Positions 54,657 to 64,000 of a stretch of 64,000 nt of DNA are shown in pieces. The stretch is from NCBI GenBank assembly GCA_036785705.1, contig JAWUZG010001132.1, positions 62,001 to 126,000 of the forward strand, written 5' to 3'. The notes beneath the pieces were generated by a model. The model searched no databases, was not told the origin of the DNA, and saw only the letters and a program-made list of their open reading frames with translations. Both the position numbers and the translations under genes were made by a program. This stretch comes from Acanthornis magna. Lineage: Eukaryota; Chordata; Aves; Passeriformes; Acanthizidae. Every line of letters starts with the position of its first letter. Position 1 is the first letter of the stretch.

Positions 54657-55897
54657 CTATTGGTGCCTCTGTTGGTGTCGGATGAAGTGAGAGCTCTGGG
54701 TGAAGCTCTTCCCACACTCGGGACACTCATAGGGCCTCTCCCCGGTGTGGATGCGTCGGTGCCTGATGAGGTTGCAGTTCTGCTTGAAGCCCTTCCCACA
54801 GTCAGGGCAGCGGAAGGGCCTCTCCTCTGTGTGAATCCGCTCATGGAGGAGGAGATTGGAGCTGCTCTGAAACCTCTTCCCACACTTGGGACACTCATAG
54901 GACCTCTCCCCAGTGTGGATCCGCTGGTGGGCAATCAGGTTGGAGCTCTGGCTGAAGCTCTTCCCACACTCCTCACACTCATAGGGCCTCTCCCTAGTGT
55001 GGATCCTCTGGTGGCACCTGAGGTTTTTCCTCCATCTGAAGCTCTTCCCACACTGCCCACACTGATAGGGCTTCTCCCCGGTGTGGATCTGCTGGTGGAG
55101 AACCAGGCTGGAGCTCACGGTGTAGCTCTTCCCACACTCACCACACTCATAGGGTCTTTCCCCGGTGTGGATGCGCTGGTGTACAATCAGGCCCTTCATC
55201 CTGCTGAAGCTCTTCCCACACTTGGGACACTTGTAGGGCCTCTCCCCAGTGTGGATCCTAAGATGGACAATCAGGTCAGAGCTGTCTCTGAAGCTCTTCT
55301 CACACTCCCCACACTTGTAGGGCCGTTCCCCGGTGTGGATCATCTGGTGGCAGATGAGGTTCTTCCTCCACCTGAACCTCTTCCCACATTCCCCACATCT
55401 GAAGGGCTTCTCCCCATTGTGAAGCTGCTCATGGACCTCCAGCTCTGAGCCCTGGCTGAAGCTCTGGTCACCTTCCTGGCACAGGGTGGGTCTTTCCTGC
55501 TCAGAGCACCCTGGGCTGGGTTTGGAGCTCATCCTCGTGTGAGGCCTCTGGGGCTTTTCCTCCCCATTGGATTCCTGCACTGTGGAGCTGCTCAAAATGC
55601 CCTCTTCCTTCAGGTTCTCCAGGAAGGATTTGTTCTCCTTCGTTGCAATCCTCTGCTTGGCTTCTGGGGGGAGAAGGACAAGGAGAGGATTTGGGATTTG
55701 CCTCCATGCTGGAGGGAAGGGGAAGGACATCCCCCAATCCGTCCCTGGCAGCACGGTTTCGGCAGCGGGGTTGTCCTGCAACCGGGGGCGATGCTGGGCT
55801 GGGAGACCGAGGAGAGGGGGAAAGGGGCAGTGACTTTCTCCTCACCTGCCTGGGGGTCCTGGGGCATCTTCCTCTTCCTCACAGCCTCCTCCTCCAT
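54657..55897 (-). CDS. C2H2 zinc-finger protein, ZNF-4 (intact, nine fingers)
   Basis: Predicted nuclear DNA-binding protein. Exon 1 is 55,897-55,846 ([17 protein letters not shown], donor GCAG|GTGAGG). Exon 2 is 55,663-54,657 after a CTCCCCCCAG acceptor. The joined frame has 352 codons plus TAG. After a linker ([20 protein letters not shown], then [20 protein letters not shown]) come nine C2H2 fingers from [10 protein letters not shown] to [10 protein letters not shown], all with two Cys and two His. Helix residues differ from ZNF-3 in most central fingers (for example [24 protein letters not shown]), so the two proteins should prefer different DNA. The stop codon is TAG where the other copies have TAA, at the same linker position. 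It lies in the right arm, inverted relative to ZNF-3. Confidence 0.92.
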
Positions 55898-56059
55898 CCA
55901 GCCAAGGATTGGGAATGGGAAATTCTGGATAGGGGGAAAACAAGGGGTGACTACACTGGGTTTGAAGGTTGCCCTGTGCAATTCCACCTCTAGAAGTCAC
56001 CGGGCATCTGGGGCCCATGTAAACCTCCAGAACACCAGGATTCAGCCCCAAAAAACACT

Positions 56060-56570
56060 CTCAGCAGTTCCGCCTCTCTGGTCTCTCCACTTTGGGGTTT
56101 TGGGGCTCCCTGCTGTCCAGGCTGCTGGAGGTCCCAGCTCTCCAGCACCTGCAATTGCGGATCCCCCCTCTGAAGTGTCTGCACACTCCCCAGACTGCCA
56201 GGGGTCCCAGGAATCCCAGGGGTGCCCCATCTCTGGGTTCCACAGTTCAGGGTTCTGGGGGTCTCCTCTCCCTGGGTCCCAGTTAGGGAAGCTGGGCCTT
56301 TTGGGGGTTCCAGGGATCCCCTCTCCCGTGTGTCTCTCTCCAGACTGCCGGGGCTCCTGGGGTCCCCCGCTGAGGATCGCTGTTGGGGGAACACAGGGGT
56401 CCCCCCTGTCCAGGCTGCTGGTGGTCCCCCAGCTCTACTATTGCCCCTCTCCATTCTCCCCTCCCATGGCTCTACCGGGGGTCCCCAAAACCAATGTCTC
56501 CGATTCCCCACTGGTCCCAGGTGCTGTCCCCCGTGGCCCCAGGCAGACCCGAACCCCCACCATGGAGGGG
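56060..56570 (-). repeat. degenerate 36-bp-class repeat in the ZNF-4 5' flank
   Basis: Inverted counterpart of 46,830-47,270. Non-coding. Confidence 0.6.
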
Positions 56571-56689
56571 GGACCAGCATCCCCCTGCTTCCTGCCATGG
56601 CTCTGCTGGCACTGCCACCGGGGCCCCTCAAAAACACCTCCCAGAGACCCCTCAGTGTCTCCCCGAGGTGTATTTGAATAACCTGACTG

Positions 56690-58200
56690 GGGGTTACTGG
56701 GCCCATGTTGGGAGGAAACTCTGGACACATTGGGAGCAACTGGAATCAACTGGAAGCTACTGGAACCATGCTGAGGGGGACTGAGACCACAGCTGGGGAC
56801 ATAGGGATCATACTGGGACAAACTGGGACCACACTTTGGGCAACGGACTGAAACCAGGATCATGCTGGAAGCAACTGGGAGTAACTGGGAAAGATCATTC
56901 TGAAGGGAACTAGAACCTTACTGGGGCAACTGGGAGTGCCTGGGAACGACTATGAGTATGCTGAGGGACACTGGGATATACTGGCAGTGTCTCTGTAACC
57001 ATACCGGGCTGATTGGAACAACTCTGGGAACATTTGGGACCACTCTGGGGGCAATTGGGAACAAGTGAGAGTGTCTGAGGCCACCTTGGGCATGACTGGG
57101 ACCCTGCTGAGAGGGACTGGGACTATACTAGGGGCCACCGGGAGCAAGTGGGATCATACTGTGAGGAACTGGGAAGAACTGGAACTATGCTGGGGGTAAC
57201 ACCAATCATACTGGGAACACAAGCAAGCCACTGGCCCCATGCTGGGGGACACTGGGATCACACTGAAGGTGACTGGAATCATCCTGGGATTGACTGACAG
57301 TGGCTGTGGGCAACTGGAATCAGGCTGAAAGCAACTGGTAGGAAGTGGGAATGACTGGGAGCATCCTGGGGGCAACTGGGATATACTGGGAGAGACAGGG
57401 AGTCACGGGGATCATACTGGAGGCTACTGGGCTCATGCTGGCATTGACAGGGAGCAACTGGGATCACATTGGGGGCCACTGGTATCATACTGGGAGGGAT
57501 TGGGATCATATCGGGATTATAGTGGATGTCAATGGACCCTGACTGGGGCTTAATGGGAGCTACTAGCCCCATGCTGGGACCCAACTGGGGATATACTGGG
57601 AGCAACTGGGAATGACAGGGTGCATGCTGCTGACAACTGGGATCTAGTGGCAGTGACTGGGATAATCCTGGGGGCAACTGAACCATGCTGAGGGAACTGG
57701 GAGTGCCTGGGAATGACTGCGAGAGTGTTCAGAGCAACTGGGATATACTGGGAGTGCCTGAGACCATGCAGGTGGTGACTGGGACCATACAGGGAGCAAC
57801 TGGGAATGTGCTGGCAGGAACTGGGACTGCACTCGGGGCAAGTGAGGGCAAGTGGGAGTGACTGGGGCCCCGCTGGGAGAGACGGGCATCATACTGGGCT
57901 CATCCTGGGATCGTACTGGGAGTGACTGCGACTATGCTAGGGGCAACTGGGAGAACTGGGAACACACTGGACAAAAGAGGGAGGAACTGGGAGCAACTGG
58001 GACCATGCTGGGGAAAAATTGCATCATAATAGGGAATGACTGAGAGTGACTGGGTTCATACTGGGAGCAGCAGGGATCCCACAGTGAGTGAGGGGAAGTG
58101 ACCAGGGTCATATTGGGAGTGACTGGGGTCATACTGGGAGTGACGAGGAAACTGGAACCACACGGGGTGGGGGGGGCAACTGGGCTCATACGGGGAGCAG
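56690..58200 (+). repeat. ACTGGGA-type minisatellite, array 2
   Basis: About 1.5 kb of 10-11-bp and 21-bp degenerate units (ACTGGGATCATACTGGGAG). The part 57,550-57,850 is the reverse complement of 45,620-45,960 and nearly equals 60,335-60,640. Confidence 0.93.
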
Positions 58201-58679
58201 CCACTTCCGGGACCCGGCAGCCCTGAACCCCTTTCTCACCATCCTGCCCCTCCAGCCCCCAGACCTCCTGCCGGGGGTCCCGGCAATCAAAGGGATTCCC
58301 CCTAAGGGGACCCCGCTCCGCAGTTCTGGGGGTCTCCTCTCCCTGGGGTCCCGCTTAGGAAATTTGAGGCTCCCGGGGGTCCCAAAAAACAGTGTCCCCC
58401 CCACCCCCGCTGGTCCCCACGTGGTCCCGGGCAGAGCTTGGAGGGCCCGGCCCGGGCAGAGCCCAACCCCACCGCAGGGGGACCCGCATCCCCCTGCCCC
58501 CATCGAGGCTCTGCTGCCACTGCCACCAGGACCCCCCAAAAACACCTCCCGGGGAACCCCGATGTCCCTCCAAAGGGCATCGGCTTTGGAGTCCCCAAAG
58601 TTCCAAACATTCTCCACTAAAAAACCCCAAACCCAGGGACCCCCTGGATATTTGGGGCGAGCTCCCCCTCCCCGCTCAC

Positions 58680-58920
58680 CTGCGGGATGGGGCGGCGATA
58701 GTCCGGGGGCACTGTGAACCAGAGCGCATAGCTCCAGACTGCTTTTCCCCCTTTGTCCCTCCTGTTCCTCCCGCTCCTCCCCCTCTGGCTCTCCTCCTTC
58801 CACTCCTCCTCTTCCATCCCTTCTCCTCCTTCTCTGCCCTACTCCCACCTTCTCCTCCTTTCCCCAGTCGCCTCTCCAGCTGCTCCTACTTTTTTCACTT
58901 CTCGTGCTCCTCCTTCCTCC
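58680..58920 (-). promoter_or_regulatory. purine-rich 5' exon candidate of ZNF-4, proximal copy
   Basis: Minus strand GGAGGAGAAGG-type block ending CCCGCAG|GTGAGCGGGG (donor at 58,679). It is 2.8 kb upstream of the ZNF-4 coding start. Confidence 0.45.
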
Positions 58921-59264
58921 CTCCCTTCTCCCTCCTCCTCTCCCCCTCCTCCATCCCTCCTCCTCCGCCGCTGCCGTTCCCCAAGCCCTCGCAGCCCGCG
59001 GGTGGAGCGGGGATGGAGCCGAGACAGGTCGGGATGGGCAGCGCGGGGCTCTCGGCTGCTCCCACCACAGCGCTCAGGCAGGGGGGAAGCTGGTCCGGGG
59101 AAAAGGAGAGGGAAACAGGGAAAATTGGGGGCTGCAGATCCCAAGTGGGCCTTGGTGGGGAGCCTGGGTGGGCACTTGCAGCCCCTGGAGCTCCTCTGGG
59201 GAGCCTGGAGATCAGGGAGGGGGGAACGCAGAGAGGGGTGGGGGATCCCAGGAGTGGCAGCACA

Positions 59265-60915
59265 GGGAGTGACTGGTTTGTCCTGGGGTAACTGGAACCT
59301 TACTGGATCAACTGGGAGTGACTGGGCAGTACTAGGAGTATGCTGAGGGCAACTGGGATATACTGGGCATATCTGTAAGCATACTGGGCTGACTGGAACC
59401 ACACTGGGAACAACCAGGACCATGCTGGGCAGAACTGGGACCACACTGGGAGGAACTGGACATGAGCGGGAGTGGCTGTGTCTACACTGAGGGCAGTTGA
59501 GGGCAATTGACTGGGACCATGCTGGGAGGGACTGGGATCATACGCAGAGTGACTGGAACTATACTAGGAGCAACTGGATTCAAGTGGCATCACACTGGAA
59601 GGAACAGGGAACAACTGGAACTATGTTGGAAGCAACTGGGATCCTGCTGGGATCAGAGTGGGAGCTGCTGGGCCCATGCTGGGGGAGACTGGGATCATAC
59701 TGGATCATACTGGCAACAACTGGGACTGCACTGAGGGTGACTGGGAGTGGCTGTGAGCAACTGGGATCAGGCCTGAAACAACTGAGGGCAACTGGAAGTG
59801 ACTGGGAACATGCTGGGAGCAACTGGGATATACTGGGAGAGACTGAAACCATAGTGGGGTAAATGGGAGCAACTGGAACCACAGTTGGATGATAATGGGA
59901 GCAGCTGTGCCCATGCTGGGATCATACTGGGATCCTACTGGAAATGACTGGGATCATAGTGGGACTTACTGGAATAGTACTGGGAGTATCTGAGAATGAC
60001 TGGGATCATACTGGAATCAGACTGGGAGTGACTGGAAAGGTGTTGGCTGTAACTGGAACCATACTGAAGGTGACTGGGAGCAATGGAGACCACACTGGGA
60101 GCAAATGGGAGCATATTTGGAGTAACTGCGAGTGACTGGATTCATACTGGGAGCAACTGGGCCCACCCTGGGAGTCACTCTTGGAATGACTGGGCTCATA
60201 CTGGAGGTGACTGTAACCATACTGTGGGTGACTGGCTGCAACTGGGATCACTTTGGGGCCCACTGGCATCATACTGGGAGGGACTGGGATCATACTGGGA
60301 TTATAGTGGGTGTCAGTGGACCCTGGCTAGGGCTTAATGGGAGCTACTAGGCCCATGCTGGGAGCCAGCTGGGGATACACTGGGAGCAACTGGGAATGAC
60401 AGGGTGCATGCTGCTGACAACTGGGGTCTAGTGGCAGTGACTGGGATAATCCTGGGGGCAACGGAACCATGCTGAGGGAACTGGGAGTGCCTGGGAATGA
60501 CTACGAGAATGTTCAGAGCAACTGGGATATACTGGGAGTGCCTGAGACCATGCAGATGGGGACTGGGACCATACTGGGAGCAGCCAGGAATGTGCTGGTG
60601 GGAACTGGGGCCATGCTGGGGGCAACTAGGGGAAATGGGAGTGACTGGGGCCCTGCTGGGAGAGACGGGCATCATACTGGACTCATCCTGGGATCGTACT
60701 GGGAGTGACTGTAACTATGCTAGGGGCAACTGGGAGAACTGGCAACACACTGGGTAAAAGAGGGAGGAACTGGGAGCAACTGGGACGGTGCTGGGGGCTA
60801 ATTGCATCATAATAGGGCATGACTGGGAGTGACTGTGTTCATACTGGGAGCGACTGTGTTCATACTGGGAGCAACAGGGAACCTACAGGGAGTGAGGGGA
60901 AGTGACCAGGGTCAT
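59265..60915 (+). repeat. ACTGGGA-type minisatellite, array 3
   Basis: About 1.65 kb of the same units as array 2. The stretch 60,335-60,640 is a direct near-copy of 57,555-57,860. Confidence 0.93.
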
Positions 60916-61280
60916 ACTGGGGGTCTCCCCTCTCTGGGGTCCCGCTTAGCGAAGCTGGGGCTCCCGGGGGTCCCAAAACTGGTGTCACCCCCTCCCCTGC
61001 CAGTCTCCACGTGGCCCCGGGCAGAGCTTGGAGGGCCCGGCCCAGGCAGAGCCCAACCCCCACCACGGGGGGACCCACATCCCCCCGCCCCCATCGGGGC
61101 TCTGCCCGCACCGCCACCGGGACCCCCGAAAAACACCTTCCGGGGACCCTCCCATGTCCCCCCAAGGGGCATTTCCGGCTCGACTTTGAAGACCTGCAAA
61201 CTCCAAACATCCTCCACGAAAAAACCACAAACCCAGGAACCCTCCCGGATATTTGGGGCGAGCTCCCCCTCCCCGCTCAC

Positions 61281-61560
61281 CTGCGGGATGGGGTGGTGAG
61301 GGTCCACGGAGGGGCTGTGAATTCAGAGAGACCCAGACCACACAGCTTCGGCCTGCTTCTCCTTTGTCCCTCCTGTTCCTCCCGCTCCTCCAGCTCTGTC
61401 TCTCCTCCTCCCGCTCCTCCTCTTCCATCCCTTCTCCTCCTCCTCCTCCTTCTCCGCCCTAATCCCACCTCCTTCTCCTCCTTCCCCAATCCCTTCTCCC
61501 GCTCCTCCTTCCTCCCTCCTTCTGTTCCATCCCTCCTCCTCCTCCACTGTTCCCCATAGC
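61281..61560 (-). promoter_or_regulatory. purine-rich 5' exon candidate of ZNF-4, distal copy
   Basis: Same block and donor (CCCGCAG|GTGAGCGGGG, donor at 61,280) as 58,680-58,920, produced by the tandem duplication in the right arm. Confidence 0.45.
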
Positions 61561-61714
61561 CTTTGCAGGCCACGGGAGGAGCTGGGATGGAGCCGGGACA
61601 GGTCGGGATGGGCAGCGTGGGGCTCTTGGCTGCTCCCAGCCCAGCGCTGGGGGCAGGGGGGAAGCCGGCCCAGGGAAAAGGAGAGGGAAACAGGGAAAAT
61701 TGGGGGCTGCAGAG

Positions 61715-62350
61715 CGTTTTGAGGCCATGGAATCTCTTGGCCCCAAGGCTCTCATGTGACACAGTGGGGCCTCCCTGGGCCCAGGCGACCACGAGGAGGT
61801 TATGGAACCTCATGAAAGTGAGGCTGAAATGGGAAACAGCGGCTACTCCTAGAGTGCAGGAGACTGCTGTGAGGTTCTGGAACCCAATGGACCTCAGGTT
61901 CTAATGTGGCACAGAGGAGCCTTACGGAAGCAGGAGACCATAGTGAGGTTTTAGAATCTCACAGAACCAAGGATCCATTTTGTCACAGCAGGGCTACATG
62001 GAACCAAAATGCTAAAGTGACACATCAGGGGCTTATGGAAGCCAAAAGCATCGTGAGGTTATGGGACTTGATGGAACCAAAGCTCCAGTGTAACACAGTG
62101 TGTCCTCCTGGAATAGAGGAGACCATTGTGAAGCTGTGGAATCTTATGGAACCAAGGCTCTACTGTGACAAAGCACGGTCTCATGGAACACGGGAGACCA
62201 TAGTTGGGTCATGGTAAGTCAGGGAAGCAAAGCTCCAGTGTGTCACAGCAGGGCCTCACGGAACCCAGGAGAGCCTTGGGAGGCTATGGAACAATGTGGC
62301 ACCAGGGTTCCACTGAACCTCAAGGAAGCAAGGGACCATTGTGATGCTAC
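61715..62350 (+). repeat. 38-bp-class minisatellite, array 4 (75-bp dimers)
   Basis: Inverted counterpart of 43,940-44,710, with the same alternation of two unit types. The array is somewhat shorter. Confidence 0.88.
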
Positions 62351-62689
62351 AGAATCACCATGGGCTGCAGGTGGATTTTGTGCTCCGTCCTGGGATGCAG
62401 GTGAACAATAAGGCCTGGGGCAGCCTCCCAAGTGCCCGGCTGTGCCATGGGTGTGGGGGAAATTTGGAGGGACCCCCTACACCCCTGACCCTGCTCCTAT
62501 TGCAAGCTGGGCACAGAGCTGTTGGGACACGGGGAGGGGTCCTGCTGCTTCCCCCATCCCCCCACACCTGTGCACATGTTTTGGGGCACTTGGAAGCCAT
62601 GCTGGGAGTGAAGTTGGGCCGGCTTGGGGAGGGGGTGGGACAACTTGGGCGGCTTTTTTGGGTGTCCCGGTGTTGCCCCCTGCCCCAAA

Positions 62690-63000
62690 TCTCGCCCGCC
62701 CTCGCCAGTCCCTCCCGTGCCCCCCAAAGCCCCAAGGGACCCTCCCGATTGTTGCCGTCCCGGGTCCCCCTCAGCGCTGTGGAGTGGCGGCTGCCAAAGG
62801 GGATGGGGCCAGCAGGCCATTGGCCAATCCGGAGGTGGCTGGGAGGGGCGGGGCGGGAGGGGGCAGTGCCGCGCGAGCGGCCCGAGAGCAGGGCGGGCTC
62901 GGTGTGGGGCCCGAGCGGGGGCGGGGGGCGAAGGGAGGGGCGGCCGAGCCGGAGCGCCGATGGCACTGCACACCTGAGGAGTCGCTGGGGCGGTTCCACG
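62690..63000. promoter_or_regulatory. CpG-rich stretch beside SRCR relic 2
   Basis: Mirror of 43,300-43,640, with CCAATCCGG at about 62,823 and GGGGCGGGGCGGG boxes. It precedes the SRCR exon on the plus strand by about 170 bp. Confidence 0.4.
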
Positions 63001-63168
63001 ACTAGAGCGTGGCAGGGACAGGCACAGGCGTGGGGGCTGAGCAGGGCGTGGGGACAGAAGGGCTGATGGCACTGTGTGCACTGTGTCCCTGTGGCCTCTC
63101 CTCCAGACGCTGACGGGGCAGGAGCTCCCACCCCTAACTGTCACCTTTCCCTGTCCTTGAGGAAACAG

Positions 63169-63835
63169 GGTTCAGGCTGGTGAACGGCAGCAGCGTGTGT
63201 GAGGGGAGAGTGCAGCTCCGGGTGCTGGGGACACGGGGAGCCCTCTGTGCCTCCCAATGGGGCCTCTCGGACACCCACGTTCTCTGTGGCCACCTCAAGT
63301 GCTGGTTTGGTAGGTCCATTCCTGAATTTTGGGAGGGAAACCAGACCTGTCTGGAGGGACTCGATCCACTGCCATGGGACTGAAGCCCATGCGGAGCAGT
63401 GCCCGGTGACTGCCCTGGGGGCCTCACCCTGCTCCCATGGGAACATTGCTGCTGTCCTTTGCTCAGGTGAGTGTTGGGAAAATTCCACCCCACCCACAGG
63501 GGCTGCCCAAGAGCCCCCAGCAGCAGCAGCCGGGGACTCCCCAGGGCAGTGAGATCTCTGCTCTGCCCAGGCCCCGCTGTCTCCGTGTCCCAGCCTGGAC
63601 AGAGCCTGTGTGTGTGTGCCCGTGGCTCTGTGCTGCAGGAGACACCCACAGCACTTGTAACCTGTACAGGAGAGCAGCTGCAGAGGGAACAGGATGGGGC
63701 CACTTGTGTTGTCCCTGGGGCTGTGGGGGAATCTGCAAGTGTGTGGTGGCTGCCAAGGTCCCTTTCCCTGTTGCAGCTGCTCTTGCTATGCTCAGCTGTG
63801 TCCATCTGGCTTTCCTTGCAGATGCTGGCATTTAG
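63169..63835 (+). pseudogene. SRCR-domain gene relic 2
   Basis: The exon 63,169-63,466 (acceptor GAGGAAACAG, donor GTGAGT) reads RLVNGSSVCEGRVQLRVLG to HVLCGHLKCWF, then shifts frame before FGRETRPVWRDSIHCHGTEA and CPVTALGASPCSHGN. Downstream, an open stretch ends in a hydrophobic LLQLLLLCSAVSIWLSLQ near 63,770-63,825, like relic 1. It is inverted relative to relic 1, and the gene would continue beyond the window. Confidence 0.75.
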
Positions 63836-64000
63836 CGCTTTCCCTCTGGGGGTCTCCACCTTGGCTGATCTGTGCCTTCATGGGGCTCCAGTCATTGCCC
63901 AGCCCAGGCACACACAGGCCTGCAGATATTCTGCCTTGTCCAGGCAGCTCCAGATTCTTCTCCTGGAGCACATTCTGTGCCCTGTGCCACGTGGAACAGT

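Larger units (their letters stand above)
54460..64000 (-). repeat. right arm of the large inverted repeat
   Basis: Minus-strand order mirrors 42,270-48,860. It is longer because 57,480-60,240 and 60,250-about 62,900 look like direct tandem copies offset by about 2.6-2.8 kb, giving two purine-rich exons and two ACTGGGA arrays. The arm runs off the window end. Confidence 0.85.

Noticed and set aside
54345..55448. 367-aa plus-strand open frame opposite ZNF-4 (and equivalents opposite ZNF-1 to ZNF-3)
   Set aside because: Antisense shadow of the zinc-finger array; the repeated finger codons keep the other strand open.
1..64000. tRNA, rRNA or snRNA genes
   Set aside because: No cloverleaf with box A/B or rRNA core was recognised on either strand. 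A covariance-model scan would settle it.

Overview
This is vertebrate nuclear DNA, almost certainly from a bird and probably a songbird. The evidence is a CR1 LINE with the avian 3' end, a ZP3-type egg-coat gene, pieces of MHC class II B genes, SRCR-domain exons, olfactory-receptor fragments of the bird-expanded type, KRAB-less C2H2 zinc-finger genes with the leader [10 protein letters not shown], and retroviral LTRs. Zinc fingers, class II B, SRCR and olfactory receptors together match what is known of the avian MHC microchromosome (chicken chromosome 16, MHC-Y neighbourhood). The species and chromosome are inference. There are no bacterial features.

Layout. 1-2.4 kb: minisatellite and unassigned DNA. 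2.4-4.7 kb: truncated CR1. 4.8-8.2 kb: ZP3-like gene with recognisable exons but three 1-bp frame breaks. 10.0-14.2 kb: minus-strand unit with class II B relics, zinc-finger gene ZNF-1 and an orphan class II B signal-peptide exon. 14.2-22.1 kb: complete-length, defective gamma-type endogenous retrovirus (ERV-1) with 567-bp LTRs. 22.1-24.4 kb: GC-rich duplicated block A. 24.4-26.3 kb: minisatellites. 26.3-29.9 kb: second retroviral remnant (minus strand) and a solo LTR. 29.9-32.8 kb: plus-strand unit with ZNF-2 (broken) and class II B relics. 33-36 kb: repeats and LTR-like DNA. 36.2-40.4 kb: block B, the inverted copy of A, including the second class II B exon 1. 41.7 kb: olfactory-receptor fragment. 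42.3-48.9 kb: left arm of a large inverted repeat (SRCR relic, minisatellites, intact ZNF-3). 48.9-53.3 kb: spacer of LTR fragments, a ~660-bp pyrimidine microsatellite, a third SRCR relic and an olfactory-receptor pseudogene. 53.3-64 kb: right arm (class II B relics, intact ZNF-4 on the minus strand, minisatellites, SRCR relic), running off the window end.

Most of the window is built from one ancestral unit (SRCR exon, paired 38-bp minisatellite, purine-rich 5' exon, ACTGGGA-type minisatellite, zinc-finger gene, class II B debris), copied several times in both orientations. Only ZNF-3 (353 aa) and ZNF-4 (352 aa) look fully intact; each is predicted to be a nuclear DNA-binding protein with nine fingers. 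ZNF-1 has lost the ancestral start codon and one finger; ZNF-2 has a nonsense codon before its fingers. The SRCR, olfactory-receptor and class II B pieces look non-functional. The best-supported new observations are the ERV-1 insertion beside a class II B first exon with an ERV-free copy in the same window, the class II B first exon in line with ZNF-1, the stop in the last zinc-finger linker kept by all four copies, and a frameshift shared by two inverted SRCR copies.
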